Shown here: in pieces, positions 8,789 through 16,650 of the stretch | How the letters are laid out: every line of letters starts with the position of its first letter | Position numbering within the stretch: the stretch's first letter is position 1 | Made by a program: the position numbers and the translations under genes | Source: Streptomyces sp. 7-21 | GTDB lineage: Bacteria; Actinomycetota; Actinomycetes; Streptomycetales; Streptomycetaceae | NCBI RefSeq assembly: GCF_016741785.1 | Contig: NZ_JAERRL010000015.1 | Span: 1-64,000, forward strand | Length of the DNA: 64,000 nucleotides | Direction of reading: 5' to 3' | The notes under the pieces: generated by a model | Databases searched by the model: none | Told to the model about the DNA's origin: nothing | The model's input: only the letters and a program-made list of their open reading frames with translations

Positions 8789-8933
8789 GCGTTTTTTGTC
8801 CTTCGTCCCCTGTTTCGGTGAGCCTTCAGCGTCTTCTTCGGGATGTGGCCTGGTACGTACCCAGTGCCAGGCATCGTGTCACCGCTACGCCAACGAGGGC
8901 ACCCATCCGGCCGCTTCAGGCAGGATGAGGGGC

Positions 8934-9359
8934 ATGAGAGCGGTAGTGCAGCGAGTCGACGGAGCCGCCGTCGAGGTGGACGGCGAGACCGTCGGCAAGA
9001 TCGAGGGTGAGGGCCTGTGTGCCCTGGTCGGTGTCACCCATGAGGATGACGCGGCGACGGCGGCGAAGCTCGCCCGCAAGCTGTGGACGCTGCGGATCCT
9101 CGAGGGCGAGAAGTCCTGCTCGGACACCGGGGCACCGCTGCTGGTGATCTCCCAGTTCACGCTCTACGGCTCCACCCGCAAGGGCCGTCGGCCCAGCTGG
9201 CAGGCGGCCGCGCCCGGCGAGGTCGCCGAGCCGCTCGTCGACGCCGTCTGCGCCGAGCTGCGGTCGCTCGGCGCCCGCGTCGAAGAGGGCCGGTTCGGAG
9301 CCCTCATGAGGGTGAGTCTGACCAATCACGGCCCCTTCACCGTGCTGGTCGAGGTATAG
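8934..9359 (+). CDS. dtd: D-aminoacyl-tRNA deacylase
   Basis: The 141-residue protein hydrolyses D-amino acids, and glycine mischarged on tRNA-Ala, from tRNA. The family's catalytic SQFTLYG (residues 73-79) and the C-terminal NHGPFTVLVEV with the Gly-Pro cross-subunit motif are both present. ATG 8934 matches the conserved MRAVVQRV start and a purine-rich site just before it. The gene is divergent from rsiG. Confidence 0.95.
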   Translation: MRAVVQRVDGAAVEVDGETVGKIEGEGLCALVGVTHEDDAATAAKLARKLWTLRILEGEKSCSDTGAPLLVISQFTLYGSTRKGRRPSWQAAAPGEVAEPLVDAVCAELRSLGARVEEGRFGALMRVSLTNHGPFTVLVEV

Positions 9360-9439
9360 GACCGCCGTCCGGGTCGCTCCGGCGGGCGCCCGCCGTGTCT
9401 GCGGAATAACCGCTGGCGGACTGCCGATTGTCGCTAGAC

Positions 9440-10321
9440 ATGAGGAAGACACCCGCGACGGACCTGGGCCGTGTCGGCATCTGGAGCCCCGCCCTGCGGG
9501 CGGACGACGCCGGTCGCCGCTCCGAGACCGCCGACGCCGCCCGGACCATCGAGGAACTCGGCTACGGCACCGTCTGGCTGGGCGGCAGCCCGGGCATCGC
9601 GCACGCGCTGCCGCTGCTGGCGGCCACCACCCGGCTGACCGTCGCCACCGGCATCCTGAGCATCTGGGACCACCAGCCCGGCGACGTCGCGCGGGAGACC
9701 GCCCGCGCCAACGCCGCCCACGGTGGCCGGTTCCTGCTGGGCCTCGGCGTCAGCCACGGCGCGCGCCCCCGGCCGCCCTACACGGCGATGACGGAGTACC
9801 TGACCGCCCTCGACGAGGCGCCCGAGCCGGTCCCCGCCGGGCAGCGTGTGCTCGCCGCCCTCGGCCCCCGCATGCTGCGGCTCGCCCGCGACCGCGCGGC
9901 CGGGGCGCACCCGTACTTCGTCACCGCCGACTACGTCGCCCGCGCCCGCGCCGCACTCGGACCGGACGCGCTGCTGGCACCGGAGCTGAAGGCCGTGCTC
10001 GACCCCGACCCCGAGCGGGGGCGCACCATCGCCCGCGGCTACCTGGCGACGTACCTGGCCCTGCCCAACTACACCAACAACCTGCGGCGGCTCGGCTTCA
10101 CCCAGGCCGACTTCGCCGACGGCGGCAGCGACCGGCTCATCGACGCGACCGTGGCCATCGGCGAACCCGCGGCCGTCGCCGAGCGCGTACGCGGCTTCCT
10201 GGCCGCGGGCGCGGACCACGTCGCCGTCCAGGTGGTGACGGGGGAGGACCGCGCCCTGGCCGTCCCCCTCGACGCCTACCGCGCCCTGGCCGCCGAACTG
10301 GCCGCCGAACTACGCGGCTGA
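9440..10321 (+). CDS. LLM-class F420-dependent oxidoreductase
   Basis: The 293-residue protein has the luciferase-like TIM-barrel pattern: GRVGIWSPALR at the N-terminus, the VATGILSIWDHQPGDVA segment, and the GRFLLGLGVSHG strand-loop near residue 98. Actinobacterial proteins of this subgroup are predicted to use cofactor F420; the substrate is unknown. ATG 9440 is chosen, with a TTG at 9428 also possible. It lies 80 bases after dtd on the same strand and ends before a strong hairpin. Confidence 0.8.
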   Translation: MRKTPATDLGRVGIWSPALRADDAGRRSETADAARTIEELGYGTVWLGGSPGIAHALPLLAATTRLTVATGILSIWDHQPGDVARETARANAAHGGRFLLGLGVSHGARPRPPYTAMTEYLTALDEAPEPVPAGQRVLAALGPRMLRLARDRAAGAHPYFVTADYVARARAALGPDALLAPELKAVLDPDPERGRTIARGYLATYLALPNYTNNLRRLGFTQADFADGGSDRLIDATVAIGEPAAVAERVRGFLAAGADHVAVQVVTGEDRALAVPLDAYRALAAELAAELRG

Positions 10322-10357
10322 CCCGCCTGACGGGACGGGGCGGGGCCGGGGGCCGTC

Positions 10358-10382
10358 ACCGGCGCGCGGGGCGCGCGCCGGT
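10358..10382. terminator. Terminator hairpin
   Basis: A perfect 11-base-pair stem with a three-base loop (ACCGGCGCGCG, GGG, then its complement) lies between the oxidoreductase stop and the convergent ygfZ stop, and touches the latter. Confidence 0.65.
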
Positions 10383-11365
10383 CAGGCCGGGACGATGACC
10401 TCCTGCGCCGCCGTCGTCGTGCCCGCGAGCAGCGTCGCGTCCGTCGGGGTGTTCCGCTTCACCACGGCCAGCGCGATCGGCCCCAGCTCGTAGTGGCGCG
10501 CCGACGTCGTCACCACACCCAGCTGCCTGCCCTCGGGCCCGTCCGCCGCCAGCCGCACCGGCGCGCCGTGCTCCGGCAGCGTCACCTCGCTGCCGTCCAG
10601 GTGCAGGAAGACCAGCCGCCGCGGCGGCCTGCCCAGATTCTGGACCCGGGCGACCGTCTCCTGGCCCCGGTAGCAGCCCTTGTGCAGGTGAACGGCGGTC
10701 TTCAGCCAGTCCAGTTCGTGCGGGATGGTGCGGTGGTCCGTCTCCCGGCCCAGCCGCGGCCGGTGCGCCTCGACGCGCAGCGCTTCCAGCGCCAGCACGC
10801 CGATCGCCGGGCCGTTGGCCTCCGCGAACGCCCGCAGCGACGCCCGCGGCAGGAACACGTCCCGCCCGTACGGCGTCTCGCGCACGACGGCGCCCTCACC
10901 CGGCTCGGCGATGGACCCGGCGGGCAGGTGCACCACCGCGTAGTCGCCGCCGCGGTCGGCGATCTCGACCCGGTACATGAACCGCATCGACTCCAGGTAG
11001 GCCACCAGCGGACCCGCCTGCCCCGGCTCGGTGTGCAGCCACGTCGTGGTGCCGTCGTCCACCAGGTACAGCGCGTGCTCGATGTGCCCCTTGGCCGACA
11101 GGATCAGCGCCTCCGTCGCCTGCCCCGGCGGCAGCTCGGAGACGTGCTGCGTCAGCAGCAGATGCAGCCACGGCAGCCGGTCCGGCCCCGAGACCGTCAC
11201 CACGTCCCGGTGCGACAGGTCCACGAAGCCCTCGCCGCGGGCCAGCGCGCGCTGCTCGCGGAACAGGTCGCCGTAGTGTGCGGCCACCCCCGCGTCCGGC
11301 TCCTCGGCCGGCACCGCGCCCGGGAGGGCGAGCAGCGGGCTCGCGTACGCCGCCGTATCCGTCAT
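10382..11365 (-). CDS. ygfZ: CAF17/YgfZ-type folate-binding protein
   Basis: The 327-residue protein belongs to the YgfZ/GcvT-like family that helps assemble or repair Fe-S enzymes using tetrahydrofolate. The family signature KGCYRGQE is present near residue 227, with its conserved Cys. The ATG overlaps the stop of the upstream nur gene by four bases (ATGA), so the two are translationally coupled. The link between a nickel-responsive repressor and an Fe-S maintenance protein is visible in gene order only; I infer no direct interaction. Confidence 0.9.
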   Translation of the reverse strand: MTDTAAYASPLLALPGAVPAEEPDAGVAAHYGDLFREQRALARGEGFVDLSHRDVVTVSGPDRLPWLHLLLTQHVSELPPGQATEALILSAKGHIEHALYLVDDGTTTWLHTEPGQAGPLVAYLESMRFMYRVEIADRGGDYAVVHLPAGSIAEPGEGAVVRETPYGRDVFLPRASLRAFAEANGPAIGVLALEALRVEAHRPRLGRETDHRTIPHELDWLKTAVHLHKGCYRGQETVARVQNLGRPPRRLVFLHLDGSEVTLPEHGAPVRLAADGPEGRQLGVVTTSARHYELGPIALAVVKRNTPTDATLLAGTTTAAQEVIVPA

Positions 11366-11835
11366 GCCGACGCGCTCCTCTCGCCGGGACCGCCCGGCCC
11401 GCCGCCGCGCTCGGCGGCCTTGGCCGAGCACTCCTGGCAGCGGCCGTAGAGAGCGAAGTGCTTCAGGTCCGTGTCGAAGCCGAACGCCGCGCGCAGCTCG
11501 CGCGTGAACCCCTCGGCCACCGACACGTCCGCTTCCTGCACCTTCTCGCAGTCCCGGCACATCAGGTGAAGGTGATGGTGACGCTCGGCGAGGTGGTAAG
11601 CGGGAGCCCCGTGCCCCAGGTGAGCGTGGGAGACAAGGCCGAGCTCCTCCAGCAGGTCGAGCGTCCGGTAGACCGTCGAGATGTTGACCCCGCCCGCCGT
11701 GCGCCGCACCTCGGCCAGGATGTCCTCCGGCGTCGCGTGCTCCAGCTTGTCCACGGCCTCGAGCACCAGCTGCCGCTGCGGGGTCAGCCGGTACCCGCGG
11801 TTGCGCAGGTCGGTCTGCCAGTCGGTGCTCACCAC
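11362..11835 (-). CDS. nur: Nickel-responsive Fur-family repressor Nur
   Basis: The 157-residue protein begins MVSTDW and follows S. coelicolor Nur closely. It has a winged helix (RLTPQRQLVLEAVDKLEHAT, then NISTVYRTLDLLEELGLVSH), the HHHLHL metal-binding region at residues 86-91, and CxxC pairs at 93/96 and 133/136. Nur binds Ni2+ and represses nickel uptake and the Fe superoxide dismutase gene, thereby favouring Ni superoxide dismutase. The start is the first of two tandem GTG codons (11835), which matches the family N-terminus. It is divergent from the SDR gene and coupled to ygfZ. Confidence 0.93.
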   Translation of the reverse strand: MVSTDWQTDLRNRGYRLTPQRQLVLEAVDKLEHATPEDILAEVRRTAGGVNISTVYRTLDLLEELGLVSHAHLGHGAPAYHLAERHHHLHLMCRDCEKVQEADVSVAEGFTRELRAAFGFDTDLKHFALYGRCQECSAKAAERGGGPGGPGERSASA

Positions 11836-11968
11836 CCTGCCAGTGTAGAAGCCCGCGCGAGGCACGGGCCCCGCCCGAGGGGAACGGCGGGGCCCGTGCG
11901 AAGGAGGCACTCCCATCTTGGCGGCCGGGCTGTCAAACCGCCGTAAGCACCGCGGGCACAATGGGGGA

Positions 11969-12733
11969 ATGGATCTGGGACTGGCTGAACGCGTGTACGT
12001 CGTCACGGGTGGCAGCAAGGGACTCGGCTTCGCCACGGCCGCCGCACTGGTGGCTGATGGCGCGCGGGTCGTGCTGGCCTCCCGCGACGAGAAGAACATG
12101 GCCGAGGCGGTGACCCGCCTGGAGGAGCAGGGCGCGGCCGGCCGCGCCATCGGCATCGCCGCCGACCTGGCCGACCCCGAGGCCGCGGGCCGTCTCGCCG
12201 ACGCGACGCTGAGCCGGCACGGCAGGCTCGACGGCGCGCTGATCTCGGTCGGCGGGCCGCCTCCGGTGCGCGCCGCCGACGCCACGGACGACCAGTGGCG
12301 CGACGCGTTCGAGACCGTCTTCCTCGGCGCCATCCGGGCCGTGCGGACGATAATCGACCGCATGACCGGCGAGGGCGCGATCGGCCTGGTGCTGTCCACC
12401 TCGGTCCGCTCCCCGATCGCCGGCCTGGGCATCTCCAACGGGCTGCGCCCCGGCCTGGCGATGGTCGCCAAGGACATGGCCGACGAGTTCGGCTCGCGCG
12501 GCATCCGCGTCTTCGGCCTGATGCCGGGCCGCATCGCGACCGACCGCATGAAGGAGCTGGACGAGGTCACCGACCCGCTGGCCCGCGAGCAGGCCAGGGC
12601 GGCGATCCCGCTGGGCCGCTACGGCGAGCCGGCCGAGTTCGGCCGCACCGCCGCGTTCCTGCTCTCCCCGGCCGCCGGCTACATCACCGGTTCCGTCATC
12701 GCCGTGGACGGCGGCGCGCTGCGGTCGCTGTGA
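11969..12733 (+). CDS. SDR-family oxidoreductase lacking YxxxK
   Basis: The 254-residue Rossmann protein has the TGGSKGLG cofactor loop (13-20) and the usual C-terminal PLGRYGEPAEFGRTAAFLLS and YITGSVIAVDGG segments of FabG-like reductases. The catalytic Ser region (VLSTSV, 141-146) is kept, but the Tyr-xxx-Lys pair reads S156-NGL-R160. So either the chemistry differs from classical short-chain dehydrogenases, or it belongs to an atypical subgroup. ATG 11969 begins the conserved MDLGLAERV. It is divergent from nur and ends at a hairpin. Confidence 0.85.
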   Translation: MDLGLAERVYVVTGGSKGLGFATAAALVADGARVVLASRDEKNMAEAVTRLEEQGAAGRAIGIAADLADPEAAGRLADATLSRHGRLDGALISVGGPPPVRAADATDDQWRDAFETVFLGAIRAVRTIIDRMTGEGAIGLVLSTSVRSPIAGLGISNGLRPGLAMVAKDMADEFGSRGIRVFGLMPGRIATDRMKELDEVTDPLAREQARAAIPLGRYGEPAEFGRTAAFLLSPAAGYITGSVIAVDGGALRSL

Positions 12734-12740
12734 CGGCGGC

Positions 12741-12765
12741 GGGCGCCCGGCGGGCCCGGGCGCCC
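12741..12765. terminator. Terminator hairpin
   Basis: A ten-base-pair stem, GGGCGCCCGG (12741-12750) with its complement at 12756-12765 and a five-base loop, lies seven bases after the SDR stop and before the convergent nitrobindin gene. Confidence 0.6.
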
Positions 12766-12790
12766 CGGTGGCCGCCGGGCGGGCGGCTCC

Positions 12791-13360
12791 TCAGCGGAAG
12801 AAGGCGATCCCGTCGTCGGGCAGGTCCTTGATGTCCTTGATCCACTCCCGGGGGTCCACGACCTTCTTCAGGTGCGCGGACATGTACGGCCGCAGCGGCA
12901 CGTTGGGCGTGGCCTTCTCGCCCACCCACATCAGGTCGCCCTTGACGTAGCCGTACAGCCGCTTGCCGCCCGTGTACTCCGGCGCGGACGGCGTGCGGGC
13001 GACCGCGTCGGTGACGAGGTCGATCTGCGGCTTGCCCTCCGCGATCTCGCCGTACCAGATCTCGGCCACGCCGTGGTCGCGCACGAGCACGGCCTCGACC
13101 TGGCGCGCCTGAGGATCGCTCATGCGCCAGAAGCCGCGCTCGGACTCCAGCGGCTCGCCGCGCGTGCCGTCCTTGTCGAGGCGCCAGGAGCGCGCGGAGT
13201 ACTCCAGGAAGTCTCGGCCGTCGTGCGTGAAGCTGATCTCCTGGCCGGCGTTGCACGCCTCCTGGCCCGGGTACTCGGCGACGCCCGCGCCCTGCCAGGT
13301 GCCGAGCAGGAAGGCCAGAGGGGTCAGCGAGGGGTGCAGGTCGGCGGGAATCTCGATCAT
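12791..13360 (-). CDS. Nitrobindin-family heme-binding protein
   Basis: The 189-residue beta-barrel protein has the nitrobindin/FABP-like GTWQGAG motif (residues 20-26) and a conserved His (H163) in SAHLKK near the C-terminus, the position of the proximal heme ligand in nitrobindins. These ferric heme proteins bind or isomerise nitrogen oxides such as peroxynitrite. Its ATG shares one base with the stop of a 33-residue membrane protein upstream (TGATG), so the two are likely coupled. Confidence 0.85.
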   Translation of the reverse strand: MIEIPADLHPSLTPLAFLLGTWQGAGVAEYPGQEACNAGQEISFTHDGRDFLEYSARSWRLDKDGTRGEPLESERGFWRMSDPQARQVEAVLVRDHGVAEIWYGEIAEGKPQIDLVTDAVARTPSAPEYTGGKRLYGYVKGDLMWVGEKATPNVPLRPYMSAHLKKVVDPREWIKDIKDLPDDGIAFFR

Positions 13361-13461
13361 CAGCGCTGACCCTGGTACAGCTTTGCCACCACCAGGGCGG
13401 CGAAGCCGGCGGTGCCGGCGCCGACGAGGACCATCATGGTGATGAAGAAGGCCTCAAGCAC
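13360..13461 (-). CDS. 33-residue membrane microprotein coupled to nitrobindin
   Basis: A GTG start at 13461, with GGAGA placed about seven bases before it, opens a frame encoding MLEAFFITMMVLVGAGTAGF and 13 further residues ending KLYQGQR. This is one transmembrane helix with a short basic tail. The TGA overlaps the nitrobindin ATG by one base. The good ribosome site, the overlap and the hydrophobic helix support a real gene. Its function is unknown; it could anchor or regulate the nitrobindin. Confidence 0.65.
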   Translation of the reverse strand: MLEAFFITMMVLVGAGTAGFAALVVAKLYQGQR

Positions 13462-13648
13462 GTGGTGTCTCCGTGTGGCGGGGCGATAGTCGTAGGCAGC
13501 CGAGTGTAGTCGCCGCGGCCGGGCGGGGCTGTCCGCGGGGGTGCCGTCCCCGGGTGGGGCGGAAAGGATGGTTTTGACCGTTCCGTGATCACAGGGAATG
13601 AACGCGTTCGCCGCCTCGTGCGTCTAACGGCGTGGAGAGGATGTGATC

Positions 13649-13732
13649 ATGAATTGTCCGAACTGTGGCGCGATGATGTACCAGGGACCCAGGGGCGACT
13701 GGGTCTGCGGCAACTGCGGCACCGTCCGGTAG
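13649..13732 (+). CDS. 27-residue zinc-ribbon microprotein
   Basis: GGAGAGG at 13634-13640 precedes an ATG by eight bases and opens a frame reading MNCPNCGAMMYQGPRGDWVC, then GNCGTVR. Two CxxC knuckles (C3/C6 and C20/C23) would bind one zinc ion. The complete, well-spaced motif in so short a frame argues for a real gene. It lies 27 bases before the DsrE gene on the same strand and may be cotranscribed. Role unknown. Confidence 0.7.
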   Translation: MNCPNCGAMMYQGPRGDWVCGNCGTVR

Positions 13733-13759
13733 CACCCTAGCTCCCGATACCGTGGCGTC

Positions 13760-14122
13760 ATGGCCGACAAGCTGGTGATCAAGGTAACGGCGGGGGCGGA
13801 CGCCCCCGAGCGGTGTTCTCAGGCGTTCACGGTAGCGGCCGTCGCGGTCGCCAGTGGCGTCGAGGTCTCCCTGTGGCTGACCGGGGAGTCGGCCTGGTTC
13901 GCCCTGCCCGGCCGGGCGGCGGAGTTCCAGCTGCCGCACGCCGCGCCGTTGCCCGAGCTGATCGACGGCGTCATGGCCGGTGGGCAGATCACGCTGTGCA
14001 CCCAGTGCGCCGCGCGACGGGGCATCGAGAAGGAGGACGTTATCGACGGGGTGCGCATCGCCGGGGCGCAGGTCTTCGTCAGCGAGATCATGGCGGACGG
14101 CGTGCGGGCGCTCGTCTACTGA
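13760..14122 (+). CDS. DsrE-family sulfur-relay-like protein
   Basis: The 120-residue protein has the DsrE fold pattern: a beta strand with KLVIKVTAG, then a helix rich in Ala (FTVAAVAVASG) followed by VEVSLWLTGES. A CTQC pair sits near residue 79 before the GIEKEDVIDGV helix. DsrE relatives carry sulfur as persulfide or act in small-molecule sulfur metabolism. The convergent DUF1416 and sulfurtransferase genes support a sulfur role. Confidence 0.8.
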   Translation: MADKLVIKVTAGADAPERCSQAFTVAAVAVASGVEVSLWLTGESAWFALPGRAAEFQLPHAAPLPELIDGVMAGGQITLCTQCAARRGIEKEDVIDGVRIAGAQVFVSEIMADGVRALVY

Positions 14123-14237
14123 GAAGCCACGCGAAACCACCCACGTGTTCACTGCAAGGCCCGACATGACGGGGTAACGGGGACACGGGCCACGGAGTAC
14201 CACCGCGGATGAATTCCTCACCGCACAGCGCACCGAC

Positions 14238-14281
14238 GACGGCCGCGCCCTGCGTCCGGCAGAACGCAGGGCGCGGCCGTC
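14238..14281. terminator. Perfect 18-bp bidirectional terminator
   Basis: Bases 14238-14255 pair perfectly with 14264-14281 around an eight-base loop. The hairpin lies between the convergent DsrE and DUF1416 genes, 19 bases from the DUF1416 stop. It is the most stable simple hairpin I found in the window. Confidence 0.8.
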
Positions 14282-14299
14282 CCACGCGTCGCGGCCGCG

Positions 14300-14587
14300 T
14301 CACACGGCGATGGACACCTCGGTCAGACCGCCGCGCGTCGCGACGACCTTCCGGTCGGCGGTGGCGCCCGGTACCAGGGCGCGCACGGTCCAGGTGCCCT
14401 CCGCGGCGTAGAACCGGAACTGGCCGGTGGCGGACGTCGGCACCTCCGCCGTGAACTCGCCGTTGCTGTCCAGCAGGCGGACGTATCCGGTCACCGGTTC
14501 ACCGTCGCGGGTGACCGATCCCTGGATCGTCGTCTGCCCGGGCTTGGCGGAGGCGGCGTCGGGGCCGCCGGGCTTGGCTCCGCACAT
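14300..14587 (-). CDS. DUF1416 protein, partner of sulfurtransferase
   Basis: The 95-residue protein has the DUF1416 pattern: a Cys at position 2 (MCGAKPGG), then a small beta-sandwich-like domain with VTRDGEPVTGYVRLLDSNGE and FRFYAAEGTWTVRALV. In actinobacteria it is usually placed directly after a thiosulfate sulfurtransferase gene, as here (46 bases downstream). Its biochemical role is unknown; the near-terminal Cys may take part in sulfur transfer. Confidence 0.85.
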   Translation of the reverse strand: MCGAKPGGPDAASAKPGQTTIQGSVTRDGEPVTGYVRLLDSNGEFTAEVPTSATGQFRFYAAEGTWTVRALVPGATADRKVVATRGGLTEVSIAV

Positions 14588-14633
14588 GGCGCGGTCCGTT
14601 CCTTCCTCGCGTATCCGCTGCTTGCTCGCCGGG

Positions 14634-15473
14634 CTACTTGCCGGAGCCGGTCTCGACGGGCACGCCGACCAGCGAGCCGTACTCGGTCCAGGAGCCGTCG
14701 TAGTTCTTCACGTTCTGCTGGCCGAGCAGCTCGTGCAGCACGAACCAGGTGTGCGCGGAGCGCTCACCGATGCGGCAGTAGGCGATGGTGTCCTTGGACA
14801 GGTCCACGCCCTCCGACTCGTACAGCTCCTTCAGCTCCTCGTCCGAACGGAAGGTGCCGTCGTCGTTGGCCGCCTTCGACCACGGGATGTTCCGCGCGGT
14901 CGGCACGTGGCCGGCGACCTGCGACTGCTCCTGCGGCAGGTGGGCCGGGGCCAGCAGCTTGCCGCTGAACTCGTCGGGAGAGCGGACGTCCACCAGGTTC
15001 TTCTGGCCGATGGCCGCCACGACCTCGTCGCGGAAGGCGCGGATGGAGGTGTCCTGCGGCTTGGCCTTGTACTGGGTCGCGGGCCGGGTCGGCACCTCGG
15101 TGACCAGGTCGCGGGAGTCCAGCTCCCACTTCTTGCGCCCGCCGTCCAGCAGGCGGACGTCCTCGTGGCCGTAGAGCTTGAAGTACCAGTAGGCGTAGGC
15201 GGCGAACCAGTTGTTGTTGCCGCCGTAGAGGACGACGGTGTCGTCGTTGGCGATGCCCTTGGCCGACAGCAGCTTCTCGAAGCCCTCCTGGTCGATGAAG
15301 TCGCGGCGGACCGGGTCCTGCAGCTCGCGCTTCCAGTCGATGCGGATGGCGTTCTTGATGTGGTTCTTGTCGTAGGCGGAGGTGTCCTCGTCGACCTCGA
15401 CGATGACGACCTTCGGGTCGTCGAGGTGCTCCTGTACCCAGTCGGCGTCCACCAGGACGTCACTGCGGCTCAT
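14634..15473 (-). CDS. Thiosulfate sulfurtransferase (rhodanese)
   Basis: The 279-residue protein has two rhodanese domains. The catalytic loop CRIGERSAHTW has the persulfide-forming Cys at residue 233, and the first domain keeps only the fold. It transfers sulfane sulfur from thiosulfate to cyanide or thiol acceptors. The ATG at 15473 has AAGGAG nine bases upstream; longer in-frame starts run back through a region that encodes a separate leader peptide. Gene order is leader, sulfurtransferase, DUF1416. Confidence 0.92.
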   Translation of the reverse strand: MSRSDVLVDADWVQEHLDDPKVVIVEVDEDTSAYDKNHIKNAIRIDWKRELQDPVRRDFIDQEGFEKLLSAKGIANDDTVVLYGGNNNWFAAYAYWYFKLYGHEDVRLLDGGRKKWELDSRDLVTEVPTRPATQYKAKPQDTSIRAFRDEVVAAIGQKNLVDVRSPDEFSGKLLAPAHLPQEQSQVAGHVPTARNIPWSKAANDDGTFRSDEELKELYESEGVDLSKDTIAYCRIGERSAHTWFVLHELLGQQNVKNYDGSWTEYGSLVGVPVETGSGK

Positions 15474-15577
15474 GCTGTATCTCCTTCGGCGAGTGGCAAG
15501 GGGAGGCAACGCCGGGGAGCGCCCGGCGCGCGGTGCGGTCGCGTGGAATGGCGGGCGGCACGAAGAGGGCGGAGACG

Positions 15578-15700
15578 TCAGCCCATGCCGCCGCCGGCGG
15601 AACGGCGGCGGGTACACAGCATGGCGGCGACGCGGCAGTAGTCCACTGCCCGTCGCTTGGTCAGCCCCCCGGCGGGGGTGCCCGCAGCCTGTCGCCTCAT
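15578..15700 (-). CDS. Putative cysteine-containing leader peptide
   Basis: An ATG at 15700 opens a 40-residue frame with the motif KRRAVDYCRVAAMLCTRRR near its middle, ending 104 bases before the sulfurtransferase ATG. Short peptides with an RRxVDLxRV-like core and nearby Cys residues precede sulfur and cysteine genes in many actinobacteria and are annotated as putative leader peptides. Translation across the Cys codons is thought to sense cysteine supply. Position and motif both fit. The attenuator structure itself was not resolved by eye. Confidence 0.72.
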   Translation of the reverse strand: MRRQAAGTPAGGLTKRRAVDYCRVAAMLCTRRRSAGGGMG

Positions 15701-15755
15701 GCCGCGATCGTACGGATGCGGTACGGGTTGTGTCATCGGTGTTCCACATCGTGAG

Positions 15756-15772
15756 ATACACCGATTCGGTAT
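15756..15772. promoter_or_regulatory. Palindrome upstream of the leader peptide
   Basis: ATACACCGATTCGGTAT contains the palindrome ACCGA-T-TCGGT. It lies 56 bases upstream of the leader start and before the LmeA-like gene, in the likely promoter region of the sulfurtransferase operon. It may be a regulator site; I cannot name the protein. Confidence 0.3.
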
Positions 15773-15807
15773 GTGGACGAGGGATGCCGGGGGCCCGGCC
15801 CGCGGCG

Positions 15808-16542
15808 TCAGGCGATGCTGAGGTCCGAGCCGGCCACGTGCAGGAGCAGGCCCGCCTCGGTCGGCTCGACCGACGTCAGCGACAGCCCGTCCGGCAGGTT
15901 CTGGATCGTCCGCTCGACGTTCAGCTCCTCCCGCAGCCGCTCGCGGATCCGCTCGCTCTCGACATCGGGGAGCTGGTCGTCCGGGACCTGGAGCCGCACC
16001 CGGTCGCCCTCGAGCACGACCTCGCCCTCGGCATCGCCCACGTCCACGCTGTGGCCCATCACCGTGGCCTCCAGCGCCAGCAGCAGCCTGCCGTCACCGC
16101 CGTAGCTGAACGTGACGCTGAGGTTGCTGCCGCCGACCTCCAGCAGCTCGCCGTAGGCCCGGCTCAGCTCCTGGTACGAGATCACGCCGTCCCCCTCGGC
16201 GCGCGCGGCGACCGCGCTGTCGTAGCCGGAGCCGATCGTGGTGTCGGTGATCTCCAGCTCCAGGTCCTCGACGGTGACCGTCTGCCCGTCCACCTCGGCC
16301 TGGTAGCCCTCGAGCCCGAGCCGCACCTCGTCCAGATGCCTGCCGAGCACCTGCGTCAGGAAGGGGAAGCCGCGGATGGACACCTCGGGGTCCTGCTCGA
16401 GCCCGAACTCCTCCCGCGCCTGGCTCGCCACCTCGCTCTCCGCCACCTTCACCGCCACCCGGTCGGCGATGACCAGCAGTCCGATCACCACCACGAGCAG
16501 GACGGCGGTTATTCGGAAAGCCTTGCTCTTCAGGACGCGCAT
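15808..16542 (-). CDS. LmeA-like phospholipid-binding protein (DUF2993)
   Basis: The 244-residue protein starts with a membrane helix (about 10-27, ITAVLLVVVIGLLVIADRVA). A DUF2993 domain follows, with PEVSIRGFPFLTQVLGRHLDEV and a C-terminal SLTSVEPTEAGLLLHVAG segment. The mycobacterial relative LmeA binds phospholipids and helps build lipomannan; in Streptomyces the role is unknown. It is probably anchored on the outer face of the membrane. Confidence 0.85.
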   Translation of the reverse strand: MRVLKSKAFRITAVLLVVVIGLLVIADRVAVKVAESEVASQAREEFGLEQDPEVSIRGFPFLTQVLGRHLDEVRLGLEGYQAEVDGQTVTVEDLELEITDTTIGSGYDSAVAARAEGDGVISYQELSRAYGELLEVGGSNLSVTFSYGGDGRLLLALEATVMGHSVDVGDAEGEVVLEGDRVRLQVPDDQLPDVESERIRERLREELNVERTIQNLPDGLSLTSVEPTEAGLLLHVAGSDLSIA

Positions 16543-16650
16543 CGGCCTGGTTCCCCCATGTGGTCGTTCGGAGTACCGCGAGCCTAACCCGGCTGGCGCG
16601 TCACACCCGGGTGCGGGGACACGCTTGCAGCACCCCCGTTACACGGCGGT

